A DNA stretch of 64,000 nucleotides. Source: Salvelinus alpinus (Eukaryota; Chordata; Actinopteri; Salmoniformes; Salmonidae). The translations under genes and the position numbers were made by a program. Positions 37,187 to 49,600 of this stretch are shown piece by piece. Each line of letters starts with the position of its first letter. Positions within the stretch are counted from its first letter, which is position 1. The notes under the pieces were generated by a model. The model saw only the letters and a program-made list of their open reading frames with translations, had not been told where the DNA came from and searched no databases. The stretch spans positions 12,152,690 to 12,216,689 of the forward strand of contig NC_092092.1 in NCBI RefSeq assembly GCF_045679555.1, written 5' to 3'.

Positions 37187-37285
37187 TCATGCATCTCAGT
37201 TGTAACTTGAGTCATGCATCTCAGTTGTAACTTGAGTCATGCATCTCAGTTGAAACTTGAGTCGTGCATCTCAGTTGTAACTTGA
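37187..37285. repeat. 25-bp tandem repeat, four copies
   Basis: The unit is CATGCATCTCAGTTGTAACT plus TGAGT, with single changes in copies three and four. It lies in a DST intron. Confidence 0.9.
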
Positions 37286-37880
37286 AAGTCCATACTGAGC
37301 AAGATTCATCCAGAATAAACAAAGAAAATGTAGACACACCCAAAAGCACACATGTACCAACATTTTGTCTACATCCTGCTCTTCACCCCAGTAGAGTTTG
37401 GCATATGGTGAGGCTTAAGGATTGTAGCCTACAATGGAGATGATTGTTAATCTAAAATATAGACAATAATTTGCTTGCATTATTATTATGGCATTGTACT
37501 AGTCAAATGTTTGCTTGGTGCGTGTATCAACATGCAAAATGACAACATGAGCAATATCAAGAAATTGCTGAACTTTCAAGGCTTCAACTTCAAATACCAT
37601 CGCCAGGATGTAGTACGGAAGGTCAAACTATTGAAGGCTAACTGTTGCGTAAAAAACATCCAATAATTGCATCGATGTTAATAGGGATTACGCGCGCATT
37701 TTATGTTGGTTACTTTAATAATTGAATGACCCATATCATCGCTGTAGCATGTATTTGTTAATTGAAAAATAGAAAGTAAATCGGCCTACTGATAATTGAC
37801 CAAGGCAGATTTAATTTATAATGGATACCCTAAATGACAATGACTGGCATTAGGCTATAATTACGCAAGAATATACCTAC

Positions 37881-38069
37881 GGGTTTGCGTGTTGGGGTGA
37901 CTTGTACTGAGTGATAGAAATCTGGAAGGACTCTTTTCTTCACTTTTCGTTTCCTCACAGTTGTGGACGAGTCACTCTGATGATCACTCTGGGGAATTTC
38001 GACAAGAGGCTTTTCCTCTGCCACTCGAGCGCGTGCCCTCCTGGCATGGCGCGGACTGTGCCTGAAACC
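37881..38069 (-). CDS. dst: Dystonin a2-type leader, exon 3
   Basis: Acceptor TTTACAG|GGT and donor CCC|GTAGGT bound 63 codons, phase 0 at both sides. It reads GFRHSPRHARRARARVAEEK, then PLVEIPQSDHQSDSSTT, VRKRKVKKRVLPDFYHSVQV and TPTRKP. It is highly basic at both ends and corresponds to the Arg-rich juxtamembrane segment of dystonin a2/b2. The donor CCC|GTAGGT was chosen because the next exon must be entered in phase 0; CCCGTAG|GTATAT would shift the frame. Confidence 0.92.
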
Positions 38070-38579
38070 CTGTAAAAACATGGCACATCATGTCCAAAAA
38101 GGAGAGAGAAAAATATGACGAAATTGTTTAATATGCTTGAGACATTTAACTAGTTGGATGATCAATGTATTATTATGGATAACACTGACAAATATTGTCA
38201 TTAATGGATGGAACTTTGGTTTTGGATTGCTATAAACCTAATAAGTTAATTGTGTAATTAAGTAGTTTTTAATGTTCAATTTGTAATCGCCTATGTTGGC
38301 ATATTTTGTCATTTTTCATTTAAATGTGGATTTTTTCCACAGAATAGTCAAGCTGCATAAAGTGCAGAATCACTCACATTATTTATTGATCACACATGCG
38401 CAATGCGCATAACACAGAGTCCTAACAATAGCGCACCAACACAACTCCCAAAAGTATACGGTAAAGTATAATAAAAGTAACACAGAGCAGCATATAGTTG
38501 TACTTCCTTCACAGTCTTGTATTTGAAAGAAAACATTGGCTAATTATTGACCTTGACCGAACTAAAAACGAATGATTAC

Positions 38580-38614
38580 CTCTGATCGAAAATGATGCGT
38601 CCGGAGACCAGCTT
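38580..38614 (-). CDS. dst: Dystonin a2-type leader, 35-nt microexon 2
   Basis: Acceptor TCCTAG|AAGC and donor CAGAG|GTAATC bound 35 bases. Entered in phase 1 from the membrane-anchor exon, it reads EAGLRTHHFRSE and leaves in phase 0, restoring the frame into exon 3. The match to the mammalian stretch (DAVLRSHHFRSE) and the exact phase fit make this tiny exon secure despite its size. Confidence 0.9.
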
Positions 38615-39032
38615 CTAGGACAAATGAAAAGATGTTTAACTCACTCGGATACTTTCAAACACATCACATAAGCACATGGCTACATTTAGGGTATCGTAAT
38701 GACATCATAGACTACCATTAGACAAATTAAGACTGTGAATAAAGTGGAAAATATATATTTGGACACTGATAGTAATAGATGATTTCATCATCAAGGCCAT
38801 GCACATAGCAGTGAGTCTACACTAAACTGTAGCCAATGCTATGTTTATCTACTGAAAATAATGGCGATTCAAGTGTGTCAAGTAGCTTAAAATAGCACAG
38901 GATACACTTTAGGCTATATCCTATTTAACAGGTAATCGTGTGAAAATGCTTGAACATATTGCAGACATGCCACGCATTTGGTTTGGTGGATTAGCCGCAC
39001 TGCTTGAAGATGCTGACGACGCCTCTACTCAC

Positions 39033-39213
39033 CGCGACTCCTTGAGCGCCCTGAAAGCACAGATTTTATGGGATGTTTCCCGTTACGAAGCCTCCGATGC
39101 CAGCAACAGAAAAAAAGAATTGTTGCAATAGTTCCAAGCAATAGCAGCAATAATAGCAAAACAACTTGAATACTATATGGTCTCAATAAGACCAAAAACG
39201 CTGCAGCAATCAT
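39033..39213 (-). CDS. dst: Dystonin first exon, a2-type transmembrane N-terminus
   Basis: ATG at 39213 opens MIAAAFLVLLRPYSIQ, followed by a run of nine Leu and GTIATILFFCCW, a single transmembrane helix at residues 17-38. After it come HRRLRNGKHPIKSVLSGRS and RSR, a basic tail. In mammals this isoform anchors dystonin at perinuclear/ER membranes. The donor is CGCG|GTGAGT, phase 1. The open frame extends 14 codons upstream (MSVRRRRCPTSRFI), but the start chosen is the one conserved with mammalian DST. FFCCW is a likely palmitoylation site (inference). Coding only is given; the 5' leader continues upstream. Confidence 0.93.
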
Positions 39214-39275
39214 TATAAAACGCGATGTAGGGCAGCGCCTCCTGCGCACAGACAACCGGCTCTGGGCTTGCTGTC

Positions 39276-39283
39276 CTATATAC
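39276..39283 (-). promoter_or_regulatory. TATA-like box of DST a2
   Basis: TATATAGG on the minus strand lies about 65 bp upstream of the ATG, which would place the start site some 35 bp before it. Confidence 0.4.
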
Positions 39284-39933
39284 TGAAAGCGAAGGTAATA
39301 TTATTGACAGGATATAGTGAACGTCTCATTGCAGCCCGAAACATAGGCTAGACTACAGACTATCCTCCAGTTCTATTGATTTCAATAATGTAAGGCAACA
39401 ACCCATGACTCAGCAGAATAGCTTTTTTTTTTTAACTCATGCAAGGGGAGTGAGCATCAGCATCTGAGCTCGGCACAGCAAAGATGCTGCATATGGCCTG
39501 AGTATCACGATCAGTCTCTATCATCAACCTGGTCTCTGATATATGATAAATTAAAATAGTGTAGTATTAAATATGCTAGGCTATTTATAGGCTAAGGCTA
39601 AACTATAATAACACAGGCCTAATTGTCATGAAATGACTCTGCTTAATAGAGAATTGTTAGTAGGACCATGCCAAGCTAGGCTCAAACGTCGAGGAAACGT
39701 TTTTGACATAACAAGTATGTCAAAATTAAGCTTTATCGGTTTCCTGGATTAAAGGCAAATGCGTCTGATAGACCACCTGACTCCAAAGTAAAATGTGATT
39801 TTTTTCCCCCAGAAAAATAATTGCCTTTATAATTCATGAATTAATTAATGTCGACATGACAATTTTATGTTTCCCCCCAATGCGACAGCAGCACTGCGAA
39901 ACTATGTGGCTTCGCCGTGCGCTTTTCCTTAGA

Positions 39934-39949
39934 ACTCCAAATCCCAGCA
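39934..39949 (+). promoter_or_regulatory. ZNF143/THAP11-type motif in ZNF451 core promoter
   Basis: ACTCCAAATCCCAGCA differs at few positions from the known ACTACAATTCCCAGCA element, which sits close to the start site of many broadly expressed genes. It lies 46 bp before the exon 1 donor, consistent with a position at or just downstream of the start site. Confidence 0.5.
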
Positions 39950-40579
39950 ACACCCGCAGAAAATCAACATCCCTTTTGCACGAAAACGTTTCTTGGTGAG
40001 TGTCCGTTCGTGCTTATTATTTTCATAATTTACTTTATCGACATTAATCTAGTTATCAAGCTACTTGGGTGGCCAAATTGTTGTACCTAATAAATACGTT
40101 TATAATGTCTGCAAAGTATAGACTGCTTGTTGTGCATGGTGACCTGCTAACTATCGTTAGCTAGCTAACGAGCTAGCTAGACCAAGGAAGCTGCCTCGTT
40201 CTTGTGTTTTCTTTCCCGACAATGTTTCAACTAGTTTAGCTAGCTAACTAATCAGCAAAAGTGTTGAATTGGAGCAGTTATTCATACTAGTGCTAGCAGG
40301 GGTTATAGCTAGCTAGCTAGTGTTGAACCCACGTGATGGCAAATTGGAGAACGCTTGCATGAAAACAAACAATTTGTGACATTGTAATTGTAGTTAGCTA
40401 TCATTGTTTTAGATTTTTAGCTATTATCATTGTAACAATGTACTTATTGGTCATCATAACCCTGCCAGACATACTGACAGCTGGATGAGGATAATGATGT
40501 TGACAAAGTTTAGTTGATTAACAGTGGGATTCGATTTGGATGAGTTGTCTGTTTTATTATGTCGTTTTTTTTACTCCAG

Positions 40580-40639
40580 ATAAAATCAATGTCCTCCCCG
40601 TCTGGAGTAGAAGATGAAGATGAGGTTGAGTTTGTGTCA
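40580..40639 (+). CDS. znf451: ZNF451 exon 2: start codon and SIM1
   Basis: Acceptor CTCCAG|ATA, start ATG at 40589, donor TCA|GTAAGT. It reads [21 protein letters not shown], preceded by acidic residues, is the first SUMO-interacting motif. An in-frame ATG at 40559 lies before the acceptor and is therefore intronic. Confidence 0.92.
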
Positions 40640-43600
40640 GTAAGTGATTTGTCATTTGCAGAAACAAAGGTGCAAAGGTTTCTCTACTATGTTGTCATTG
40701 CGTCGTTCCATGTAATTTCAGCAAGCCATGACACCCACCATCATCATATATTGTTCTGAAATCGTTTCTGTAGTTAGAAACAGATAAGATTAGCTAGCAT
40801 TCCTGCAACATTCTTTTGTTGAAATATAATCTCTGAGAAATTAAGTTTATTGATTGCACGCAAATTGGCCATTTTTAATATATAGGATTCATATAATATT
40901 TAATACATATAGTACCTAAAATCTGATTTGGACCAAATGTTTTTTTTTCTAACAATGAGTAAGACCCCCACGCCAGTCCCAACCCAGTGCTTTCAGAAAG
41001 TATTCACACCCCTTGACTTTTTACACATTTTGTTGTTTCAGCTGGAATTTAAAAACCTTTTAGATGTAAAGTCCCCTGTTTAGGCGACTTGCATGGTTCT
41101 GGTACTGGTTCTGACCAACATTTTCACTCATAAATCAATCTGTGGACACCGTAGATCGAAATGGCTTGCATTTAGATGTAGGCCTGATTCTCATGGACAC
41201 AGGAGAATGTCTCTTCTGCCTGTATGAAATCTGACACCACATTAAGCTGGAATGTCCCTCCTTCCATTTCATTCGCTCTTCCGACTGTCCATCAAGCCCT
41301 GGCTGAACCCATGTCACAGCCACTAACAACGCATATGCCTGGAATCCTTACATCATAGCAGCAGGATAGTGGTTTTGTCGCCGTAGCACATTCCGAGATA
41401 GATTCATAGATTTTACACAAAAAACACTTTCTGTTTATCATTGACAGAGAGACGTTCACAGCGGTTGGGGCAAACATTTTGATCAAGAGATCTTCAGAAA
41501 ATATGAACCTTTTCTCTAACGCTAAATATACAATTATGTATTTTACAGTTGGAAGGAAGGTGAAATCTTATAGTTAATCATTTTATAAATGTATTCTACT
41601 ATATTTAGACAAAATGTAATTTCAACATTCATACAGTTTTGGGTAAAAAGGAAATGCATAATATAAAATATTTCATATTTTTATCATTTTTGTACTGTGT
41701 ACTTGAGCTTGTGTTCTCAAAAGTCACTACACCTCAGCAATTTATAACAATTTTTACCAGAAAGGTGTTTATGGCCCTCCCATGATAAAGTTACTTTTGG
41801 GAATTACATCGATTACATTTACTTACATTTAAGATGTTAAAATCGATTCAATTTAGAATTTTTGTCATGGCCTACACACTACCCCATAATGTCAAAAAAC
41901 ATTATTCCACTTTGACATTTTTACAAATTAATAAAAAATGAAAAGCTGGAATGTCTTGAGTCAATAAGTATTCAACCCCTTTGTTATGGCATGTCTACAG
42001 TACATAAGTTCAGGAGTAAACATTTGCTAAACAAGTTGCATGGACTCACTCTGTGCAATAATAGTATTTCACATGTGTTTTTAAAATAAATACCTAATCT
42101 CTGCACCCCATACATACAATTATAGTGCCTTCGGAAAGTATTCAGACCCTTTGCCTTTTTCCACATTTTGTTACGTTACAGCCTTATTCTAAAATTGATG
42201 AAATAAATGTTTTTCCTCAGCAATCTACACACACTACCCTATAATGACAAAGCAAAAACAGAAATACCTTATTTACATAAGTATTCAGACCCTTTGCTAT
42301 GAGACTCGACATTGAGCTCCGGTGCATCCAGTTTCCATTGATCCATTTCTACAACTTGATTTGAGTCAACCTGTGGTAAATTCAATGGACATGGTTTGGA
42401 AAGGACAAGAATCCGATGGTCACTCTGACAGAGCTCTAGAATTCCTCTGTGGAGATGGGAGAAACTTCCAGAAGGACAACCATCTCTGCAGCACTCCACC
42501 AATCAGGCCTTTATGGTAGAGTGGCCAGGCGGAAGCCACTCCTTAGTTGAAGACATATGACAGCCCGCTTGGAGTTTGCCAAACGGCACCTAAGGACTCT
42601 GGTCTGATGAAACCAAGATTGAACTCTGGCCTGAATGCCAAGCGTCACATCTGGAGGAAAACTGGCACCATCCCTACGGTGAAGCATGGTGGTGGCAGCA
42701 TCATGCTTTGGGGATGTTTCTCAGCGGCAGGGACTGAAAACTAGTCAGGATCGAGGGAAAGATGAACGGAGCAAAGTACAGAGAGCTCCTTGATGAAATC
42801 CTGCTCCAGAGCACTCGGGACCTCAGACTGGGGTGAAGGTTCACCTTCCAACAGGACAATGACCCTAAGCACACAGCCAAGGTAATGCAAGAGTGGCTTT
42901 GGGACTGTCTCTGAATGTCCTTGAGCTGCCCAGCCAGAGCCCAGGCTTGGAACGCGATTGGACATCTCTGGAGAGACCTGAAAATAACTCTACAGCAATT
43001 CTCCCCCTCCAACCTGAAAGAGCTTGAGAGGATCTGCAGAGAAGAATGGGAGAAACTCCGCAAAACAGGTGTGCCAAGCTTGTAGCGTCATACTTTAGAC
43101 TCGAGGCTGCAATTGCTGCCACAGGTGCTTCAACAAAGTACTGAGTAAAGGGTCTGAACTTATGTAAATGTGATATTTCAGTTTTTATTTTTAATAAATT
43201 AGCAAATGTTCAAAAAAACTGTTTTTGCTTTGTCATTATGGGGTATTGTGTGTAGATTGTTTTTCCCCCTCAATTTAATCAATGTTAGAATAAGGCTGTA
43301 ACGTAACAAAATATGTACAAAGTCAAGGGGTCTGAATACTTTCCGAAGGCACTGTATGTGTAAGGTCCTTCAGTTGAGCAGTGAATTTCATACACACATT
43401 CAACCACAAAAAAACAGGGAGGTTTTCCAATGCCTTGCAAAGAAGGGCACCTATTGGTAAATGGGTAGAAATATATATCCCTTTGAGCATGGTGAATGTA
43501 TTAATTGCACTTTGGATGGTGTGTTGATTCACCCAGTCACTACAAAGATACAGGCATACTTCCTAACTCTTGCCGGAGAGGAAGGAAACCGCTCAGGGAT

Positions 43601-46600
43601 TTCACTACTAGGCCAATGGTGACTTTAAAACAGTTACAGAGTTTAATGGCTGTTATAGGAGAACTGAGGATGGCTCAACAACTTTGTAATTACTCTGCAA
43701 TACTAACCTAATTGACAGAGTGAAACAAAGGAAGCCTGTACAAAATGAAAATATTCTCCATATTTTCAAACATAGTGGTTGCTGCATCATGTTATGGGTA
43801 TGCTTGTAATCGTTATAGATTGGGGAGTTTTTCAGGATAAAAAATAAACGGAATGGAGCTAAGCACAGTCAAAATCCTACAGGAAAACATGGTTGTCTGC
43901 TTTCCACCAGACACTGGGAGATGAATTTGCTTTTTCAGCAGGACAATAACCTAAAACACAAGACCAAATCTACACTGGAGTTGCTTACCAGGAAGATAGT
44001 GATTGAAGAATTTTGAAAATAATAATGGGCAAATGTTGCACAATCCAGGTGCACAAAGCTCTTAGACTTACACAGCTGTAATCACTGCCAAAGGTGATTC
44101 TAACAGTTATTGATACTTATCTAATCAATATATATTTGTTTTATTTTTCATAAATGTTTAACAAATGTTGGAATTTTTGTTCCACTTTGACATTAGAGTA
44201 TTGTGTTTTAGATCGTTTACAAAAAAATGACAAATCCATTTTAGTCCCACTTCGTAACAACAAAATGTGGAAAAAGTCAAGGGGTGTGAATACTATTTGA
44301 AGTCACTGTACAGTATCAGTTCTTTATCTGACAAGTCGTATAGAGCTGCGGCTCGGAGTATTGTTTCTTCATCCTATGTAATGTATTCTCAGTAAAAAAA
44401 ATCCTGTGCAGAGAAATTAGTAGTTGAAGTCGTTCAGTTTAGGTCCCAATCTATATCCTGATATAGATGATGCTGTTCCTGCTATTAGGTGATAATTCTT
44501 TTTTTTAACCCCCCTCCCACCCTCAATGTTAAAGGGATAGTTCACCCATATTACAAAATGACATTGGTTGACAGGACACGACAGTTCACCTGACACAAGA
44601 CTGAATCGAAAAATTACACTGTTGATTTTATGTGCATTTGACATTAACTGTACTTTTTGCCGATAGCCGTGTTCCGTGGCGAATTTTCTTTCCAATAGGC
44701 AAACAGGCACATTCTGTTCAGAACAACCCAGGGTATGACGCCATGTCATCTAGTAAATGTACATCAAACATAGTATCATAAACGTTGACACTGTATATGA
44801 CATGAGTTTTATATGGAAATGTAAAGTGCACATTTGGAGTCACAGGTGTTTGGCTTGCTTGTATGACATCAAAGTGGTATTTATTATAATCCTCAGTCTC
44901 ATCTTTCAAAATGCACTGAGGCCTTTTAATTTACAGCATTTTCCTCACTCAGACAAGCAAAAATGGAGGAGGGATGGGGGCAACTTCTTGTCGCATATGA
45001 AGCGCAGAGCCTTAGCTCTGACGTAATTTATAGCATGTTACTCTACAGCAACTGTGTTCCAATTTAGGCGCTTATCAGTTTCCAAATCTGCCATTTTCAA
45101 CCTTTATAGGGGTACAAGTGTAAAGGGCTACACATTTTCATCCTATGCATTAGTTTAATTGAAATTGACCCAAACTTGGATGTTTGAGTCAGATTAGGTC
45201 ATCTACTACAGTTCCCATATTGTTAAACAACTGTTCCATATTCTTCTACAAAAATCAGACAGTGTCTAAGTGAGTCAACAGTTTATTTCAGACAGTGTCT
45301 CATCCATTTAACTATTTTGTTTCAGGAGGCTCCACTCAGACCTGTACTGGAGTGTATTGATTTACTGAGTGAGGGCGAAGACGATGACAGTTTACCCATG
45401 GCAGAGACAGTGAGTGTGTCAAGTGAAAGATAATAAATTAAATCCAAACTGTAATGACATATGGAAAGGTTGGTGGAAGACCAGTTAAAAAAGTAACAGC
45501 CCGGGTTCGATCCCAGGCTGTGTCACAGCTGGCCGTTAGGGCAGGGTTTGGCCAGCTGGGATTTCCTTGTCCCTTCGCACTCTAGCGACTCCTTGTGGCG
45601 GGCCGGGCGCTTGCAAGCCAACTTCGGTCGCCAGCTGAACGGTGTTTCCCCCGACACATTGATGTAGCTGGCTTCCGTGTTAAGCGAGCAGTGTGTCAAG
45701 AAGCAGTGTGGCTTGGCAGGGTTGTGTTTCAGAGGACGCATGGCTCTCGACCTTCGCCTCTCCCGAGTCCGTAGTGGAGTTACAGCGATAAGCCAAGACT
45801 GTAACAACCAATTGGATATCACGAAAATGGGGGAAAAGTACAACAAAAATTAAATGTAAAATGTTATTGTTATGTAAGTAGTATATAATGTTCACCTTTA
45901 TTTTTTATTGTGAAGATTGAAGATGAGATTGAGCGACAGAAGGCTCAGGTCACCTCCACTTTGGACAGACTGGCTCAGCAAGTCGCTGTGGAGAAAAAGG
46001 AAAGAGCAGAGAAGTGTAAAGCCTTCAAGGTAAGGACACTTCAAGCTGGTATGATAATCATATTAACCATTTGAAGCTTGTTCTGCACTTGTCTTTTGTG
46101 GGTGCTATTGTCTCTGCACAGTTATTCATATTGGTCCGGTCTCTGCTCACATTATTTCAGGAGAAGCAAATCTCACAAAAGGCTCATGGGCGGCAGGAAC
46201 TGGCATTTAGTCCCAATGGACATGCATATGATGCCAAGCGCTGTGTGGACATGTGGTTAAAGATGCCAGGTAATGTCTCTTTTGTACTAGAGTTCTGGAC
46301 CCATATTCATAAAATGTCTCAGCGTAGGAATGCTGATCTAGGATCTAAAGTGATCAGCATACTTACTTCGAGAAGTTTAATGAACGGCCCCAACTAGCAC
46401 ACACAAAGTTTAACTTCATTTGTTAGAAAAGCAGCATCTCAGTCTTACCATTGTCTGTTCTCAGGTGTGAAACCTGGTATCATCAATACTGGAGCTACCT
46501 GGAGACGCAGACAGGTCCCCTTTCCTACCACTAGCTCATCTACACATACCTGTCCAGTGATCAACTGTGGTCGGGTTTACGACAACGTGCCTCTCCTGGA

Positions 46601-49600
46601 AGGTCACTTGAAAAGGTTAGATAATATGAGATTTATATTTCTGTAACAATTATACATAATAAACAACCAACTTTTATTTTAGCCATGAGTTGCCTTGAGA
46701 AATACTTTTTTCTTTGTGTTTGCAGGTTTGACCACTCTCCATGTGATCCGACCATCTACCTGAAAGGAAGCCCAACTGAGCTGTTTGCTTGCGTTGCCTG
46801 TGGTCTGCATTTTGAAACCAAAGAGGCTTGGAGGGTGCATCAGCAGTCAATGGTTGGTTGTGCATGTAAAATCAACCGCTGTTAGAAGATGACAGCACTT
46901 TCAATTGTGTTCAGTCACATCATTCAAATGTGCTCTATGCAAGAATTCTACCTGTCAATATTCCTAACGTAAAGGAATCAAGTACCATGAGGGGGAAAAG
47001 GACACTTCTGAATGCCGTTTCAAACTATAAAGTAGCTTTTTACCTGCAAGTAGTCCGTCCGGCCGACCACCTTCACACAGTAGTGTCTTCCTGTTTTAAA
47101 ATTGGAGGTTGAAAACATAAACAATGTAACACTACTTCACATTCCTGCAACAGCTTTTGTTATTGGATGGAGGAACTGGATGTCCATCTCTACCAAAGCA
47201 GTAGAGAGCAGCATTTAGCTGTGATATACACTTGGTGGCACTAAATACCAATGAGGAAGATCAATTACTATTATGTCTCTTAAGATTATTAAAGTATTCA
47301 TTTAATATTTTTTTATTCTTGTTTAAGTTTTCAACCACAGATATTGCACACACATTTCAATCCATCCCCACATTGTGTGGGGAAATTGTTATTTTGTTTA
47401 GCTGTCCTCTTCGCCCAATGAAGACCATGACCACAGTCAGACCTGCCAGTCCATCGTCTGCTTCGCCTGCCCTGTCTGCTACTTCCTGTTCTACACAAGG
47501 GACGAGTGCCTCCATCACATGTCGGCCAAAAACCACTTCTCTCAGTCCATCATCATGAGTGGTAAGCCTTAACTGCCTCTCCCACTCTGAGTATCATCAA
47601 TCATGTAAACAAGGATATGAATCTGCATCAACACTAAATATTCCGCTCAGGAAAATTGGATTTAGGCGGAAAGAGCAAAGATAAGCGGCATATGGACTCT
47701 CTTTATGCTGTTAGTGGCATTACTAGTTATCTGCATGTAGAGCAAATGGGTTGTGCGAATGAATAGTGCTTGGACAGGATAACATAACCAATACACTGCT
47801 ATTAGTTTGTATGCTCTATTGAAACATGTAACCAGCTATTTTGTTCTCTTTCTGAACAAAATAAACTACAGGGACAGCATTGCCAGTTCCCATCCCACGA
47901 TATGCGAAGAATCGTCTTACTGCTTTATGTAAGGCGGTTATATTCAGCGTGAGATGTACAACATGCCGAAAGGGGCTTACCTCACACATGGAAGCACAGG
48001 CCCACTTCAAGTAAGTTTATATCTGTTTGTGTAGTTTTGAATTCTGTATGGCGTTAGTGTACATGCAATTACATGGTTGTTACATAGGCAGGTATAATTA
48101 CAGTGTAGGTACATATTGTTCATACACAGTTTGTCTGTGTATTAGAAAATAAATCAATTACAGAAATACATAGTCAACATCTCACTTCCTTCATATGGAT
48201 AAATCATCTTATTTGTCATTTTGTTCATGTTATTCTTCTCCCTCAGTGTGCAGTGCAGAGAGGGCAGTGCCAGGGCTGAGGCAGAGAAAACAGTGGTGCA
48301 GGTTATGAAACAACTGCAAGTGCTGGGCCAGTGCTCTGTGTGTTGCAAACTGTTCCTCACCCAAGGTCAAGTTGACAGGCACAAAGAATTGAGTCAGCAC
48401 ATTACTGAAGTCAACAGCACCATGGAAAGGGCGATTCTGCACTACAGCAATTTCTATGAAATCCAACACGCCAAGAGGGCTGCGGTTGCCCCATCACAGA
48501 AGAGGGACAAGGAGAGGGGTGATTCTGTTGGATCCCCAGCCAAGCGCCAGAGACGCGGGGGAACTTTGAATGGCAGTGCTGGGCCCTCAACGAGTGTCTC
48601 GATAGTGGCATGGTTCTGTGAATGTGGCCAGCGCTTTTCAGAGGAGGCCATGGCTAGCAAGCACCTTTTAGCTGCCAATCAGATATTCCATCAATGTGGT
48701 GTGTGTGGAAAGCATATGGGTGAGTCGTCCATCACTCGCCTGCACATGAGCCGCTTTCACGGCGGCGCCCACCTCTCAAACTTCCTATTCCACTGCCGGC
48801 TGTGCAAGGTGGACATGCCACGTCACGAGGACATCCTGTTGCATGTGTCAGAGACCCACAGTGGACATACTTACTTCAGGGAAAGAGAGGTATCAGACGA
48901 GGAGCCTGCTCCCATCTCCTATTCCAAACCCTCCACCAGTGGCAGACCCAGCGCTCCCACTGAGCCCAGGGCTAGAACTACAACTCCCACACGTCTCCCC
49001 AAACAGGACGAGAGGTGGCTGTGCAGAATGTGTGAGGACATCTTTGACTCGGAGCGAGCCGTGCACAAGCACTGCAGAGATGTGAGAAACCACAGTTTCC
49101 AGAGGTTTGCCTGTGGCCACTGCCCACAGAAGTTCTTCAAGGAGGACACATTACGCAGGCACTGTGTGAACGAGCACAGCAACCAAATAGTGACACGCTA
49201 CTTCTGCGGGCTCTGTGACAGCATGCAGTATGACACTGAGGGGGAGTTCCAGGAACACTATAGAAGCCTGCACAGTAAGGACTACTACCTCATGGATGTG
49301 CCTGAGGTTGATAGACCCACTGAGGCCGAAAACTACAACTCCAGTCAACTGGCAACAACCAGTGAATGTCTGTGTCCATGCATGTCGTTAGAAAAGGCCA
49401 AAGACGAAAGGAAGGCTACTTTCACACGATGCATGAAGCGGCTGTCCAGTGAAGACAAATGCAGCTTTGTATGTGCACCATGCGACATCAAGGTAGCCTC
49501 CTTTGCTCAGATTAAGACTCATGTCCACTCTCAACACGACGCCTTGGGGCTAGAGAAGACCTTTGACGTGGTGTGTGGATCCTGTCAGGAGAGTCATAAC

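Larger units (their letters stand above)
39214..39995. promoter_or_regulatory. Divergent promoter region between DST a2 and ZNF451
   Basis: The DST a2 start codon (minus) and the end of the non-coding ZNF451 exon 1 (plus, donor TCTTG|GTGAGT at 39995) are about 780 bp apart. The DST side has a TATA-like TATATAGG. The ZNF451 side has no TATA but contains a ZNF143/THAP11-type motif. Shared use of the space is likely from position; whether the promoters are co-regulated is unknown. Confidence 0.6.
40984..44308 (+). mobile_element. Old Tc1 element in ZNF451 intron 2, carrying nested insertions
   Basis: Left end CAGTGCTTTCAGAAAGTATT, right end GGTGTGAATACTATTTGAAG then TCACTG with TA. The diverged transposase region is spread over about 43360-44100 (for example AGCAGGACAATAACCTAAAA for the second Asp block), without a usable frame. 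A second Tc1 (42123-43354) and an unassigned stretch (about 41060-41800) sit inside it. Some 3.3 kb of the 4.7-kb intron is therefore transposon. Confidence 0.8.

Noticed and set aside
40559-40759. ZNF451 start at the ATG at 40559
   Set aside because: It lies upstream of the splice acceptor at 40579, so it is intronic; the ATG at 40589 is used instead.
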